A stretch of DNA of 64,000 nucleotides, taken from the NCBI RefSeq assembly GCF_018860625.1, contig NZ_JAHKQB010000007.1, positions 1-64,000 on the forward strand, read 5' to 3'. The translations under genes and the position numbers were made by a program. A model generated the notes under the pieces. It was given only the letters and a program-made list of their open reading frames with translations, ran no database searches and had not been told where the DNA came from. This document shows positions 39,945 to 49,130 of this stretch, one piece after another. Each line of letters opens with the position of its first letter. The stretch's first letter is position 1. This stretch comes from Paracoccus sp. C2R09 (lineage in GTDB: Bacteria > Pseudomonadota > Alphaproteobacteria > Rhodobacterales > Rhodobacteraceae).

Positions 39945-40916
39945 ATGAGCGAACGAACCCACGCGGATCTCGTGGCCGCGCGGTCGCAATCCAATTCCGC
40001 GACCTCGGCCCTTGCGGCGTCCTGGCGCCGTTCACTGATGAAGCACGGGCTGGACCCGGCCGACCGCCGCGCCCCCGACCGATTGTCCGAAGGCCAGCTT
40101 GCGCGAAGACGGCAGGCCATGTCGGGTTTCCTGGACGTCGCGACACCGCAGCTGGACCAGCTGTACAACCTCGTGGGGCTGTCGGGCTGCAACGTGATGC
40201 TGACCGATGCACAGGGTGTCGTGCTGGATCAGCGCGTCTCGGATGCCGATGCGCAGCAGTTCCGAAGCTGGGGTCTGTGGGTCGGGGCCGACTGGTCCGA
40301 GGCCGTGCAGGGCACCAACGGCATCGGCACCTGCCTGGCCGAGGGGCGGCAGGTCACCATCCATCGCGACGAACATTTCCACACCCGCAATACCGGCATG
40401 TCCTGCATGGACGCACCGATCTGGGGGCCGGACGGGCGGCTTCTGGCAGCCCTGGATGTCAGCAGCGCGCGCGCCGATCAGACCGAACGCTACAACCGCC
40501 TGATCTCGGCGCAGGTGGTGCAGACCGCCCGCGCGATCGAGGCGATCTTCTTCCGCAGCAGTTTCGAAGGCGCGCGGATCGTCATGGCATCAGGGGTGGG
40601 GGGCGATGCATCCGCGCTGCTGGCGGTCGATCGCGACGATCTGGCGGTGGGCGCCACGCGCGCGGCGCGGCGGATGCTGGGGCTGGAACGCGAGGGCGCG
40701 ATCCGTCCGCGTCCCGCCGCGGACCTTCTGGGCGGACAGGCCGACCTGCCCGCGCTGGACCGGGCCGAACGCGCGGCCCTGATGCGGGCACTGGCACGGG
40801 CCGACGGGAACGTGACGCGGGCCGCGCGGGCCCTGGGGATCGGGCGCGCGACCATGTATCGGCGCATGTCGCGGCTGGGGATCGGGCATCAGGACGACCG
40901 ACCGTCCCACGACTGA
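39945..40916 (+). CDS. AcoR-like regulator with GAF and Fis domains but no AAA+ domain
   Basis: A 323-residue regulator. The N-terminal half matches AcoR-type sensors: [20 protein letters not shown], then a GAF-like domain containing [21 protein letters not shown] and [19 protein letters not shown]. The C-terminus has a Fis-type helix-turn-helix, [19 protein letters not shown] followed by [10 protein letters not shown]. The sigma-54 AAA+ module (GAFTGA loop, Walker A) that normally lies between is absent, leaving a linker of about 100 residues, so it cannot act as a classical enhancer-binding activator. AGGGAGGA precedes the ATG at 39945. It lies just upstream of the aldehyde dehydrogenase gene, its likely target. 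Confidence 0.8.
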   Translation: MSERTHADLVAARSQSNSATSALAASWRRSLMKHGLDPADRRAPDRLSEGQLARRRQAMSGFLDVATPQLDQLYNLVGLSGCNVMLTDAQGVVLDQRVSDADAQQFRSWGLWVGADWSEAVQGTNGIGTCLAEGRQVTIHRDEHFHTRNTGMSCMDAPIWGPDGRLLAALDVSSARADQTERYNRLISAQVVQTARAIEAIFFRSSFEGARIVMASGVGGDASALLAVDRDDLAVGATRAARRMLGLEREGAIRPRPAADLLGGQADLPALDRAERAALMRALARADGNVTRAARALGIGRATMYRRMSRLGIGHQDDRPSHD

Positions 40917-41031
40917 GACAGCTTCTGCACTGCGGCACGATCGGGAGATTGCCGCGAATCGTGCCCCTTGCAACCCTTGGACCACACCCGGAGCGGGAGA
41001 TCCGGGCCACGGACATCCATGGGAGGATACG

Positions 41032-42558
41032 ATGCCGAACGACCAGACGCATGAATTCAAGGGCGTGGGCGTGATGCCCTTTGCCAGCCGCTACGACAAT
41101 TTCATCGGAGGCAAATGGGTCGCCCCGCGGTCGGGGAAATACTTCACCAACGTGACCCCCATCACCGGCGGCGAGATCGGAGAGATCGCGCGGTCCAATG
41201 CCGATGACATCGAGGCCGCGCTGGATGCGGCCCATGCTGCCAAGGACGGCTGGGGGCGGATGTCGGCGACCGAACGGTCGGGCATCCTGCTGAAGATCGC
41301 CGATCGGATGGAACAGAACCTGCAGCTTCTGGCCACCGCCGAGACATGGGACAACGGCAAGCCCATCCGCGAGACGATGGCCGCCGACCTGCCTTTGGCC
41401 GTCGATCATTTCCGGTACTTCGCCGGGGTCCTGCGCGCGCAGGAGGGCGGCATTTCCGAGATCGACCAGGACACCATCGCCTATCATTTCCACGAGCCGC
41501 TTGGCGTTGTGGGGCAGATCATACCGTGGAACTTCCCACTGCTGATGGCCTGCTGGAAGCTGGCGCCCGCACTGGCCGCCGGGAACTGCGTGGTGCTGAA
41601 ACCGGCCGAGCAAACGCCCGCCAGCATCATGGTGTTCCTGGATCTGGTGGGGGACCTGCTGCCGCCGGGCGTGCTGAACGTCGTGAACGGCTTCGGCCTG
41701 GAGGCGGGCAAGCCCCTGGCCAGCAATCCGCGCATCGCCAAGATCGCCTTTACCGGCGAGACGACGACGGGCCGTCTGATCATGCAATACGCGTCCGAGA
41801 ACCTGATCCCCGTCACGCTGGAACTGGGCGGCAAATCCCCCAACGTCTTCTTCGAGGACGTGACCCGCGAGGATGACGATTATTTCGACAAGGCCATCGA
41901 GGGCTTCGTCATGTTCGCGCTGAACCAGGGCGAGGTCTGCACCTGCCCGTCGCGCGCGCTGATCCACGAGAAGATCTACGACCGCTTCATGGAACGTGCC
42001 CTGAAGCGCGTCGAGGAGATCGTGCAGGGCGATCCGCGCGACAGCGCCACGATGATCGGCGCGCAGGCCAGCAGCGAGCAGCGAGAGAAGATCCTGTCCT
42101 ATTTCGACATCGGTCGGAAGGAAGGCGCCGAGGTCTTGACGGGGGGCGAGGCCGCGGATCACGGGGGCGAACTGTCCAACGGCTACTATATCAAGCCAAC
42201 CGTGCTGAAGGGGCACAACAAGATGCGCGTCTTCCAAGAAGAGATCTTCGGCCCCGTCGTGTCGGTCACCACCTTCAAGGACGATGCCGAGGCGCTATCG
42301 ATCGCCAATGACACGCTCTATGGTCTGGGGGCGGGCGTGTGGTCGCGAGAGGCCAATACCTGCTATCGCTTCGGGCGGGCCATCCAGGCGGGACGCGTGT
42401 GGACGAACTGCTATCACGCCTATCCGGCGCATGCGGCCTTCGGCGGCTACAAGCAGTCGGGCATCGGGCGGGAAAACCATCGCATGATGCTGGACCATTA
42501 CCAGCAGACGAAGAACATGCTGGTCAGCTACAGCTCGAAGAAGCTGGGCTTCTTCTGA
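41032..42558 (+). CDS. NAD-dependent aldehyde dehydrogenase (acetaldehyde type)
   Basis: A 508-residue ALDH superfamily enzyme. [20 protein letters not shown] is the cofactor-binding strand, [12 protein letters not shown] carries the general-base Glu, and [16 protein letters not shown] the catalytic Cys. The sequence is close to AcoD/ExaC-type enzymes that oxidise acetaldehyde and other short aldehydes to acids. An AcoR-like regulator lies upstream and a DUF779 gene downstream, the usual ALDH partner, here split off by a topoisomerase gene. Confidence 0.9.
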   Translation: MPNDQTHEFKGVGVMPFASRYDNFIGGKWVAPRSGKYFTNVTPITGGEIGEIARSNADDIEAALDAAHAAKDGWGRMSATERSGILLKIADRMEQNLQLLATAETWDNGKPIRETMAADLPLAVDHFRYFAGVLRAQEGGISEIDQDTIAYHFHEPLGVVGQIIPWNFPLLMACWKLAPALAAGNCVVLKPAEQTPASIMVFLDLVGDLLPPGVLNVVNGFGLEAGKPLASNPRIAKIAFTGETTTGRLIMQYASENLIPVTLELGGKSPNVFFEDVTREDDDYFDKAIEGFVMFALNQGEVCTCPSRALIHEKIYDRFMERALKRVEEIVQGDPRDSATMIGAQASSEQREKILSYFDIGRKEGAEVLTGGEAADHGGELSNGYYIKPTVLKGHNKMRVFQEEIFGPVVSVTTFKDDAEALSIANDTLYGLGAGVWSREANTCYRFGRAIQAGRVWTNCYHAYPAHAAFGGYKQSGIGRENHRMMLDHYQQTKNMLVSYSSKKLGFF

Positions 42559-42568
42559 GCCGTGCATC

Positions 42569-42593
42569 GGGGCGGTCCCTGCCGGGCCGCCCC
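42569..42593 (+). terminator. hairpin after the aldehyde dehydrogenase gene
   Basis: Arms GGGGCGG (42569-42575) and CCGCCCC (42587-42593) form a 7-bp stem with an 11-base loop, 10 bases after the stop. No T-run, so it may only reduce read-through into the topoisomerase gene. Confidence 0.5.
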
Positions 42594-42658
42594 ATCGCCG
42601 CAACCGCCGGGGGGTGCCGGACGTTGTGGCACCAGTTCATCCACTGCCGGAATGCGCC

Positions 42659-43732
42659 ATGCCCAAGGATACGGTCGAGGACGACGCCCGCGTCGTCGAT
42701 GCAGGGGATGCAGCCCGCAGCATCGGGCTGTTCCATGTCGATGGCGACATGCCGGGCCTTGGCCGCAGGGGATGCGGAAAGGGGTTCACCTATCTGGATG
42801 CGGATGGCGCCACGATCCGCGACCGCGCCCTGCGCAAGCGGCTGGAGGGGTTGGCCATTCCACCCGCCTGGCGCGAGGTCTGGATCTGCCCCGACCCCCG
42901 CGGCCATATCCAGGCGACGGGCCGCGATGCCAAGGGGCGCAAGCAGTATATCTATCACCCCGATTTCCGGGCGCTGCGGGAATCGGCGAAATACGACCAC
43001 ATGCTGGAATTCGCGGATGCGCTGCCCGGCATCCGGGCGCGGGTCGATGCCGACATGCGCAAGCGGGGCCTGGGCTTCGACAAGGTCGCGGCGACCATCG
43101 TGCATCTGCTGGAACACAGCCTGATCCGCGTGGGCAATGCGCGATATGCCAGGACGAACCGGTCCCACGGACTGACCACGCTGCGTGAACGCCATGTGGA
43201 TCTGACAGGCAGCCGCATCCGGTTCCGCTTCACCGGCAAGTCGGGCAAGGAATGGGACCTGCGCCTGACCGACCGCCGGGTGGCCCGCGTCATCCGCAAC
43301 CTGCAGGACATTCCGGGCCAGCACCTGTTCCAGTATCTGGACGATGACGGGCAACGCCGGCCCATCACCTCGGGCGAGGTGAACGACTACCTGCGCGAGA
43401 TCTCGGGGCGCGACGTGTCGGCCAAGGATTTCCGGACATGGACCGGGACCGTGCTGGCCGCGCTGGCGCTGGCCGAATGCGAACGCGACGACACCCGGAC
43501 CGGCTGCGACCGCACCCTGCGCGAGGTGATCGAATCCGTCGCGGCGCGGCTGGGCAACACGCCCGCCATCTGCCGCAAATGCTATGTCCATCCCCAGATC
43601 ATCGAGGCGTGGATGGCCGACGAATTGCTGCTGGAGATCCGCGGCAGGATCGACCGCGACCTTGCGGGGCAGGGGCTGGATCCCGACGAACGCAAGGTCC
43701 TGAATTTTCTGAGGAGGAGGCTGAAACCATGA
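42659..43732 (+). CDS. DNA topoisomerase IB
   Basis: A 357-residue bacterial type IB topoisomerase of eukaryotic/poxvirus type. It has RGCGKGFTYLDADG, then LAIPPAWREVWICPDPRGHIQA and DAKGRKQYIYHPDFR from the N-terminal DNA-binding domain. The catalytic core includes GNARYARTNRSHGLTTLR, FTGKSGKEW and the Arg in DVSAKDFRTWTGT. The nucleophilic Tyr is in ICRKCYVHPQIIEAW. It relaxes supercoils of both signs. The ATG at 42659 is chosen; a GTG at 42614 is also open. It overlaps the DUF779 gene by four bases (ATGA). Confidence 0.92.
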   Translation: MPKDTVEDDARVVDAGDAARSIGLFHVDGDMPGLGRRGCGKGFTYLDADGATIRDRALRKRLEGLAIPPAWREVWICPDPRGHIQATGRDAKGRKQYIYHPDFRALRESAKYDHMLEFADALPGIRARVDADMRKRGLGFDKVAATIVHLLEHSLIRVGNARYARTNRSHGLTTLRERHVDLTGSRIRFRFTGKSGKEWDLRLTDRRVARVIRNLQDIPGQHLFQYLDDDGQRRPITSGEVNDYLREISGRDVSAKDFRTWTGTVLAALALAECERDDTRTGCDRTLREVIESVAARLGNTPAICRKCYVHPQIIEAWMADELLLEIRGRIDRDLAGQGLDPDERKVLNFLRRRLKP

Positions 43733-44058
43733 GCACCGTCACCGCAACCCCCGAGGCACTGGCCCTTCTGGCCGAGATCGAGGCCGATCACGGCCCCGTC
43801 CTGTTCCATCAATCGGGGGGGTGTTGCGACGGTTCCTCGCCCATGTGCTATGCGCAGGGGGACTTCAAGGTCGGGGAACGCGACGTGCAGCTGGGGCAGG
43901 TGGGGGATGCGCCCTTCTACATCTCGGCCAGCCAGTACGAGACGTGGAAGCATACCGACCTGGTGATCGACGTTGTGCCCGGGCGCGGCGGCATGTTCAG
44001 CCTGGACAACGGGCGCGAGCGGCGCTTCCTGACGCGTTCGGACATCTGCGCGACCTGA
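43729..44058 (+). CDS. DUF779 family protein
   Basis: A 109-residue protein with the family pattern GPVLFHQSGGCCDGSSPMCY, then a short beta-rich region and FYISASQYETWKHTDLVIDV. The conserved adjacent cysteines suggest metal or thiol chemistry. DUF779 genes usually follow an acetaldehyde dehydrogenase gene; here topoisomerase IB intervenes, and its stop overlaps this start. The biochemical function is not established. Confidence 0.9.
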   Translation: MSTVTATPEALALLAEIEADHGPVLFHQSGGCCDGSSPMCYAQGDFKVGERDVQLGQVGDAPFYISASQYETWKHTDLVIDVVPGRGGMFSLDNGRERRFLTRSDICAT

Positions 44059-44128
44059 TCGGGCAGGGGCGTTGTCGGACCGGGGACGATCGTCTAAGGA
44101 TGTGGCTGTTCGATCAGAGGGATGTCCC

Positions 44129-45073
44129 ATGACCCATAGCGTGTTCATCGATGGCGAAGCCGGCACCACCGGCCTGCAGATCCGCGAGCGGCTCCAGCGC
44201 CGTGACGACATTCGTCTGGTCCAGGTCGATCCGGCCCGCCGCAAGGATGCCGATGCCCGCGCCGAAGCCTTTGCCGAGGCCGATGTGGCGATCCTGTGTC
44301 TGCCGGACGATGCCGCGCGCGATGCGGTGCAGATGACGCAGGACATGGATGTCCGGCTGATCGATGCCTCGACCGCGCATCGGATCGATCCCGACTGGGT
44401 CTTCGGTTTCGCCGAACTGGCCCCCGAAATGCGCGAGCGCATCGCCTCGGCGCGTCATGTCAGCAATCCCGGCTGTTACAGCACGGGTGCGATCGCGATG
44501 GTCGCGCCCCTGATCGCCGCGGGCCTCATCGAAGAGACCGAGGCCCTGTCGATCCATGCCGTCAGCGGATATACCGGCGGCGGCAAGGCGCTGGTCGCCG
44601 AATACGAGGCGGGCACCGCGCCCGCCCATTTCGTCTATGGCCTGAACCAGCGCCACAAGCACATCCCCGAGATCATGACCCATGGCGGCCTGCTGATGCA
44701 GCCGGTCTTCGCGCCCTCGGTCGGGAATTTCGCACAGGGCATGGCCGTCCAGCTGCCGCTGCACCTGGATGACGACCGCAGCATCGGCGCGCTGCACCAG
44801 GCGCTGGCCGATCACTATGCCGGGCAGGAATTCGTGAAGGTCGTCCGCGCCGAGCCCCTGGGCCCGCGCATCGACCCGCAGGCGATGAACGGCACCAACG
44901 GGATGCGGATCAGCGTCCATGGCGACGAGGATGGCGGCTGCGCGCTGGTCGTCGCGGTGCTGGACAATCTGGGCAAGGGGGCGTCGGGCGCCGCGGTCCA
45001 GAACCTGAACCTGATGCTGGGCCTGCCCGAGGGGCTGGGCCTGGAAGCGCCCGAGGGCGTCTCCGAAAGCTGA
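44129..45073 (+). CDS. argC: N-acetyl-gamma-glutamyl-phosphate reductase, short type
   Basis: A 314-residue type 2 ArgC. The N-terminal VFIDGEAGTTGLQIRERL is the NADP-binding loop, SNPGCYSTGAIAMVAPLI holds the catalytic Cys, and HAVSGYTGGGKALVAEYE and HKHIPEI follow. It reduces N-acetylglutamyl-phosphate in arginine synthesis. It starts at the ATG at 44129 with GAGGGATG upstream, 70 bases after DUF779. It ends inside a hairpin shared with the converging DUF982 gene. Confidence 0.93.
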   Translation: MTHSVFIDGEAGTTGLQIRERLQRRDDIRLVQVDPARRKDADARAEAFAEADVAILCLPDDAARDAVQMTQDMDVRLIDASTAHRIDPDWVFGFAELAPEMRERIASARHVSNPGCYSTGAIAMVAPLIAAGLIEETEALSIHAVSGYTGGGKALVAEYEAGTAPAHFVYGLNQRHKHIPEIMTHGGLLMQPVFAPSVGNFAQGMAVQLPLHLDDDRSIGALHQALADHYAGQEFVKVVRAEPLGPRIDPQAMNGTNGMRISVHGDEDGGCALVVAVLDNLGKGASGAAVQNLNLMLGLPEGLGLEAPEGVSES

Positions 45074-45090
45074 GGCGAAGGCCGCCTCAG
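45070..45090. terminator. two-way terminator covering the argC and DUF982 stop codons
   Basis: Perfect 8-bp stem, CTGAGGCG and CGCCTCAG, with loop AAGGC. Both converging stop codons (argC TGA at 45071-45073, DUF982 TGA read from 45089) lie in the stem. The genes are only 13 bp apart, so a single compact hairpin seems to serve both. Confidence 0.6.
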
Positions 45091-45350
45091 CGCAGTTCGA
45101 TGGCCGGGGCCTCCAGCCGGAGGCCAGCCGAATTCGCGGCCGACAGGAATGCGCTGCGTGCCGATGACACGGGCACGATGCATTCCATCGCCGCGTCGAT
45201 CTGGTTCATCGCCTGAACGCGCCTGTCGTCGTCGATGGGCCAGCTCTTGCGCAGCCAGTGCTGGGCCTGTTCGATGGTGGTGATGCGTCGGGTGCCGCCA
45301 TGGGCGTCGGTGGTGAAATGAAGCGGGCTGCCCCACTGGATCTCGATCAT
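45087..45350 (-). CDS. DUF982 domain protein
   Basis: An 87-residue protein with the family features: a first strand IQWGSPLHF, RRITTIEQAQHWLRKSWPID, and a helical end with SARSAFLSAANSAGL. DUF982 proteins are small and common in Rhizobiales and Rhodobacteraceae, and function is not known. It stands alone between argC and the cold-shock gene. Confidence 0.8.
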   Translation of the reverse strand: MIEIQWGSPLHFTTDAHGGTRRITTIEQAQHWLRKSWPIDDDRRVQAMNQIDAAMECIVPVSSARSAFLSAANSAGLRLEAPAIELR

Positions 45351-45420
45351 ATGTGATGTCCTTCCATCCGCCGGACTGCCGGTCGGATGTTCGTTTCGAA
45401 AAAGGGAATGATAAAAACAA

Positions 45421-45450
45421 GGGCGGGGCCGGCACGCGCCGACCCCGCCC
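45421..45450 (-). terminator. cold-shock gene terminator
   Basis: GC-rich stem with arms GGGCGGGG (45421-45428) and CCCCGCCC (45443-45450) and inner CGGC/GCCG pairing. On the minus strand it is followed by TTGTTTTTATC, a good U-run. It lies 23 bases past the cspA-like stop. Confidence 0.9.
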
Positions 45451-45472
45451 CCAGAATGTCGCGAGCTGCGGC

Positions 45473-45679
45473 TTATGCCAGCGCGAGGTTCACAGCCGAT
45501 TCGCGGCCGCTGCGATCGCTTTCGAGATCGTAGGTGACGGCCTGGCCGTCATTCAGGCCGCGCAGACCTGCACGCTCGACTGCCGAGATGTGCACGAAGA
45601 CGTCCTTGCTGCCGTTCTCGGGAGCGATGAAGCCGAAGCCTTTGGTGGCGTTGAACCATTTCACGGTGCCGTTGGCCAT
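45473..45679 (-). CDS. cold-shock protein (CspA family)
   Basis: A 68-residue OB-fold RNA chaperone. RNP1 is KGFGFIAP and RNP2 is VFVHIS, both intact, after the start MANGTVKWFNATKG. It melts mRNA structure on cold shift or during normal growth. AAAAGGA lies before the ATG. A long upstream stretch could hold a structured leader, as in other csp genes. It has a strong terminator. Confidence 0.95.
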   Translation of the reverse strand: MANGTVKWFNATKGFGFIAPENGSKDVFVHISAVERAGLRGLNDGQAVTYDLESDRSGRESAVNLALA

Positions 45680-46539
45680 ATCCGTATTCCTTTTAGTATG
45701 TCACCCGCAGTATGCGGCGACCCGGCAAAGCTGAAGATCGAAGCTGAGCCGTAAAAAGGAGCAGTGTTCGAAAATAGAGATGCAGCCGCAACTTAACCGA
45801 GTTCGCAGGATAAAGCGAGCGAAAGCTGACATGCCTGCGTCACTGTGACGGACAGGGCTGTTAATGCTGGATAAACGGGGCCTCGGATCGCCTGACTTGG
45901 CCCGGTTCGAGGCATCTGCAAGGCGGTTTCGGGACGCGGATGCCCCCGACGATGACCGGGATTCGCGAATCCCAGGGCGGCATCGAGCCGGCCAGCAGGC
46001 TATTTTAAGTTTGGCCGCATTTCGCCACGGATGCATATGACCCGGAACGTCCCGCCCGTAATCTTCGTGAAGGCGAATTCAGGCTGCCGACCGGAACCAC
46101 GATGCCGTCGGCGCAGCCTAGGGCAGGGTTGGATCCTTGGACGCTGACGGGTGATGCTGCGGGAGACCTTGCTGTCGAGCGGATCCGGGTCGGCATTCCA
46201 TCGTCAGATGTCCATAAAAAGGAAACTTCGATGGAAACTGCGAAGTCGAACGATGGCACGAGCGTTCTGTAATGCCGATCCCCGGGAACGTGCATGTCAG
46301 TGGCGCTGAGGCACGCGATGGCAGGGCCGGGTGGTGCAAAGGTTGAGCGCTGTAATACGGCACCGCACTACGTTGCCGAGGACGCATACGGGAAAAGGCT
46401 ACTTTACACTGCGCAGGGAAATTTGTCCGGTAGAGTGGCGGAACGTATGACGGGTGCAAACCCGACACGCCGCCATGCGCAAGACCCCGGCGAAAGCGGC
46501 GCGTCCGTCCAGCCGTGTTCGGCATGAAGATGGATGTGG
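45680..46539. other. long gap upstream of the cold-shock gene
   Basis: About 860 bases without a gene I can support. The first 200 bases probably hold the csp promoter and leader. A 16-base perfect palindrome lies at 45958-45973. Short open frames near 46294 and 46005 lack recognisable motifs. The stretch is lower in GC than its neighbours around 46000-46400 and ends at the tRNA gene, so it may be an old insertion site. Confidence 0.5.
45958..45973. repeat. 16-base perfect palindrome with two GANTC sites
   Basis: GGGATTCG followed directly by CGAATCCC, a perfect palindrome. It contains GATTC and GAATC, both possible CcrM methylation sites. It lies 279 bases upstream of the csp start. It may be an operator, a methylation-controlled site or half of a small mobile element. 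Confidence 0.6.
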
Positions 46540-46615
<76 letters not shown>

Positions 46616-46648
46616 GATGCGCAGATTTTTTGCGCGCGTTCGCGGCCT

Positions 46649-46654
46649 TGTCAA
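46649..46654 (-). promoter_or_regulatory. -35 box of the tRNA-Ala promoter
   Basis: On the minus strand TTGACA lies 34 bases upstream of the mature tRNA start. Seventeen bases later an A-rich stretch (AAAAAAT) stands in for the -10 box, which is weak. Confidence 0.5.
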
Positions 46655-46665
46655 GACCCGCAGCA

Positions 46666-46687
46666 GGGGCCCCGGGCAAGGGGCCCC
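46666..46687 (-). terminator. hairpin after the PQQ dehydrogenase gene
   Basis: Arms GGGGCCCC (46666-46673) and GGGGCCCC (46680-46687) form an 8-bp stem with a 6-base loop, 22 bases past the stop codon and before the tRNA gene. Confidence 0.6.
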
Positions 46688-46709
46688 CGCAAGGTTCCTG
46701 GCAGTGCGG

Positions 46710-48602
46710 TCAGTCCTCGGGCAGGGCGAAGGCCACCAGTTGATCCGAGACCTGCGGCTTGATGATGGAATTGCCGCCGACCGCGAAGACCACGTATTGG
46801 CGATCGTCGTAATCATAGACCGCGGGCACCGAAACGGCGGGGGCATCGACCTGCGCCTTCCACAGCGTGTCGCCCGTCGCGGCGTCCAGCGCCCTGACCC
46901 GTGCATCCATCGAGGCCCCAATGAAGATCAGCCCCGAGGCGGTGACGACCGGACCCCCGATGGTGGGCGAGCCCCAGCTTTCGGGCATGTAGAAGCCCCA
47001 TTTCTGGACCTGGCCGAAGGGAACCTCCCATAGGGTTTCGCCCGATTTCAGGTCGATCGCGCTCATGACGCCGAAGGGGGGCTTCCAACAGGGCATGCCC
47101 ATCGGGTTAAGGAAGTTCGTCAGCCGGAAACCGAAGGGCGCACCGGTCTGCGGGAACAGCCCGCCCGTCGCCTCGGACCCGCCCGAGGTCAGCTCGGAAT
47201 ATTCCTCGCGCTCGATCAGTTGGTAGATCTGCGCCACGCGAGAGCTGTTGATGTAGAGGATGCCGTTTTCGGGATCGACCGCGCCGCCGCCCCACTGCAT
47301 CCCGCCCGCCGTGGCCGGAAAGGCCAGCGACCCTTCGGTCGAGGGCGGGGTGTAACGCCCTTCGTAGCGCAGCTCGTCGAACTTGCGCGAGCAGTATCCG
47401 AAGGACGCGATGTCGGCCAAGCCGAAGACCCCGCCCCAATCGTCGCCGATGGGCGATTTCGGCAAGCTGGGATAGGGCTGGGTGGGCGATGAGACCTCGC
47501 CCTCGACATCGGTCTGGGGAACCTCGCGTTCCTCGATCGGGAAGATCGGCTCACCCGTGAGGCGGTTCAGAACGAAGGCCAGGCCCATCTTGGTGGGCTG
47601 CACCAGCGCGGGCGTGCTGCCGCCTTCGCCGGGAATATCGACCAGCGTCGGCGCCGATACGGTATCGTAATCCCAGATGTCATGATGGACCAGCTGGCGC
47701 GACCACTCGACCTCTCCGGTATCGCCGTTCACCGCCGTGACCGAGGTCGCCAGCGGGATCTCGTCCAGGCGCGTGCCGCCATAGAAATCCGGGCTGGGGC
47801 TGGAGACGGGCAGATAGACGAGGCCGTTTTCCTCGTCGACGGACATGGCGGTCCAGACGTTCGACGTGCCGGTCAGGCCGTCGTAATCCTCGGGGATGGA
47901 ATGGAAGGTCCAGATGCGTTCGCCGGTGCGGGCATCCACGCCGAAGACCGACCCGAGCGGATTGTCCGCATCATGCCAGTCCTTGCCCGCCCAGCCGACG
48001 ATCAGCTTGTCGCGAAAGACCGTGGGCGGTTGCAGCTGGGACAGCGGAAAATTGGCGTCCGGGGTGTTCCACTGGTTCACGTTCAGGATGCCGCCGTCGC
48101 CGAAGCCCTCGCACAGCTGGCCGTCATCGGCATCGACCGCATGCAGATGCGCGTCCATCGTGCCGATGATGACGCGCCGCGTGCAGGGACCGTCGCCGCC
48201 CTCGGGATCCTCCCAGTAGGTGACGCCACGATTCTTCAGCTCGGGCTGGGTCAGGGGTTCCAGTACCGTCTCGTCGGGTTCGTAGGTCCAGACGACTTCG
48301 CCGGTGTCGGGCTCGATCGCCAGGATGCGGTAGAACGGCGTCCCGATATAAAGAAGGTCGTTGGCCAGGATCGGGGTGGCGGACCAGACGGTGCCCGCGA
48401 TCTCGCCCGACCCGTCCGAGACGTCGCCGGTATGGACCTCCCAGACCTTTTCCAGATCGCCGACATTGTCCGGGGTGATCTGGGTCGAGGCGCTGTATTT
48501 CTGCGCCATCTTGTTACCGTGGAAGGTGGTCCATTCGGTCTGCTGGGCCAGCGCGGTCGCGGGCAGTGCGGCCAGGGTCAGAAGGGTCAGGTGCAGCTTC
48601 AT
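46710..48602 (-). CDS. PQQ-dependent dehydrogenase, membrane glucose dehydrogenase type
   Basis: A 630-residue periplasmic beta-propeller. The signal peptide is about [20 protein letters not shown]. It then has [20 protein letters not shown] and [15 protein letters not shown], the entry of membrane-type quinoprotein glucose dehydrogenases, and repeated WD-like blades such as [13 protein letters not shown] and [14 protein letters not shown]. It oxidises sugars or polyols and passes electrons to the quinone pool. The five-span anchor of E. coli Gcd is not in this protein but seems to be encoded by the gene just upstream (5-bp gap). No pqq synthesis genes are in the window. The exact substrate (glucose, quinate or other) is open. 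Confidence 0.85.
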   Translation of the reverse strand: MKLHLTLLTLAALPATALAQQTEWTTFHGNKMAQKYSASTQITPDNVGDLEKVWEVHTGDVSDGSGEIAGTVWSATPILANDLLYIGTPFYRILAIEPDTGEVVWTYEPDETVLEPLTQPELKNRGVTYWEDPEGGDGPCTRRVIIGTMDAHLHAVDADDGQLCEGFGDGGILNVNQWNTPDANFPLSQLQPPTVFRDKLIVGWAGKDWHDADNPLGSVFGVDARTGERIWTFHSIPEDYDGLTGTSNVWTAMSVDEENGLVYLPVSSPSPDFYGGTRLDEIPLATSVTAVNGDTGEVEWSRQLVHHDIWDYDTVSAPTLVDIPGEGGSTPALVQPTKMGLAFVLNRLTGEPIFPIEEREVPQTDVEGEVSSPTQPYPSLPKSPIGDDWGGVFGLADIASFGYCSRKFDELRYEGRYTPPSTEGSLAFPATAGGMQWGGGAVDPENGILYINSSRVAQIYQLIEREEYSELTSGGSEATGGLFPQTGAPFGFRLTNFLNPMGMPCWKPPFGVMSAIDLKSGETLWEVPFGQVQKWGFYMPESWGSPTIGGPVVTASGLIFIGASMDARVRALDAATGDTLWKAQVDAPAVSVPAVYDYDDRQYVVFAVGGNSIIKPQVSDQLVAFALPED

Positions 48603-48607
48603 GGCCG

Positions 48608-48970
48608 TTACCTCGCGATCAGGATGAAAATCAGCCATGCGATCAGCATGACGGCCACCGCAAGCATCACCCATGCGGCCTCCAGGAACCATGCGCACAG
48701 GATGGTCAGCAGCCCGCCCACCAGCAGCATCACCGTCAGGAAGGTCCGAAAGCCACCGGGTCGCAGCGCGCCCACCAGCAGCGCCCCAAGGAACAGCGCG
48801 GCGGTGGCGGCGACGGCCAGCCATGCGCCGGGCGTGCCCGCGATGCCCGAGCCGGTCCAGAAGACCTCGATCAGGGCGGCGATCAGGGCGAGGGCCGCGG
48901 GAATGGCCATCAGCCTTGCGGCAAGCTCTTCCCTGGCGTGAAGATGGGGGGTGAGGGTGCTTGAAGGCAT
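48608..48970 (-). CDS. membrane anchor subunit of the PQQ dehydrogenase
   Basis: A 120-residue protein with four membrane spans (about 20-40, 48-66, 72-92 and 97-118), resembling the N-terminal anchor domain of membrane glucose dehydrogenase. AAGAGG precedes the ATG. It is 5 bp upstream of the PQQ catalytic gene, so the two form one operon. The natural reading is a two-gene version of the usual single-chain enzyme, the anchor also binding quinone. Confidence 0.7.
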   Translation of the reverse strand: MPSSTLTPHLHAREELAARLMAIPAALALIAALIEVFWTGSGIAGTPGAWLAVAATAALFLGALLVGALRPGGFRTFLTVMLLVGGLLTILCAWFLEAAWVMLAVAVMLIAWLIFILIAR

Positions 48971-49100
48971 GAGAAACCTCTTGGAACTGATGTCACGTCG
49001 GCGTGTATCCGGAAGGCGTACCCTTCAACAGCGCGTGAGCGGCGTGATCGTTCCATGGTTTCATGCGTTTGCCGCGCGCGATGCCTTGCGGGCGGGCAGT

Positions 49101-49122
49101 GGCGGCCCCCGAAGGGACCGCC
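49101..49122 (-). terminator. hairpin after gcvP
   Basis: GGCGG-CCC and GGG-CCGCC pair with one mismatch around a short loop, 9 bases after the gcvP stop. No strong T-run follows. Confidence 0.4.
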
Positions 49123-49130
49123 TTGCGGGT

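Noticed and set aside
46294..46527. A 77-codon + strand frame beside the tRNA gene
   Set aside because: No motif, weak start, and no sign of conservation can be judged; kept as noncoding.
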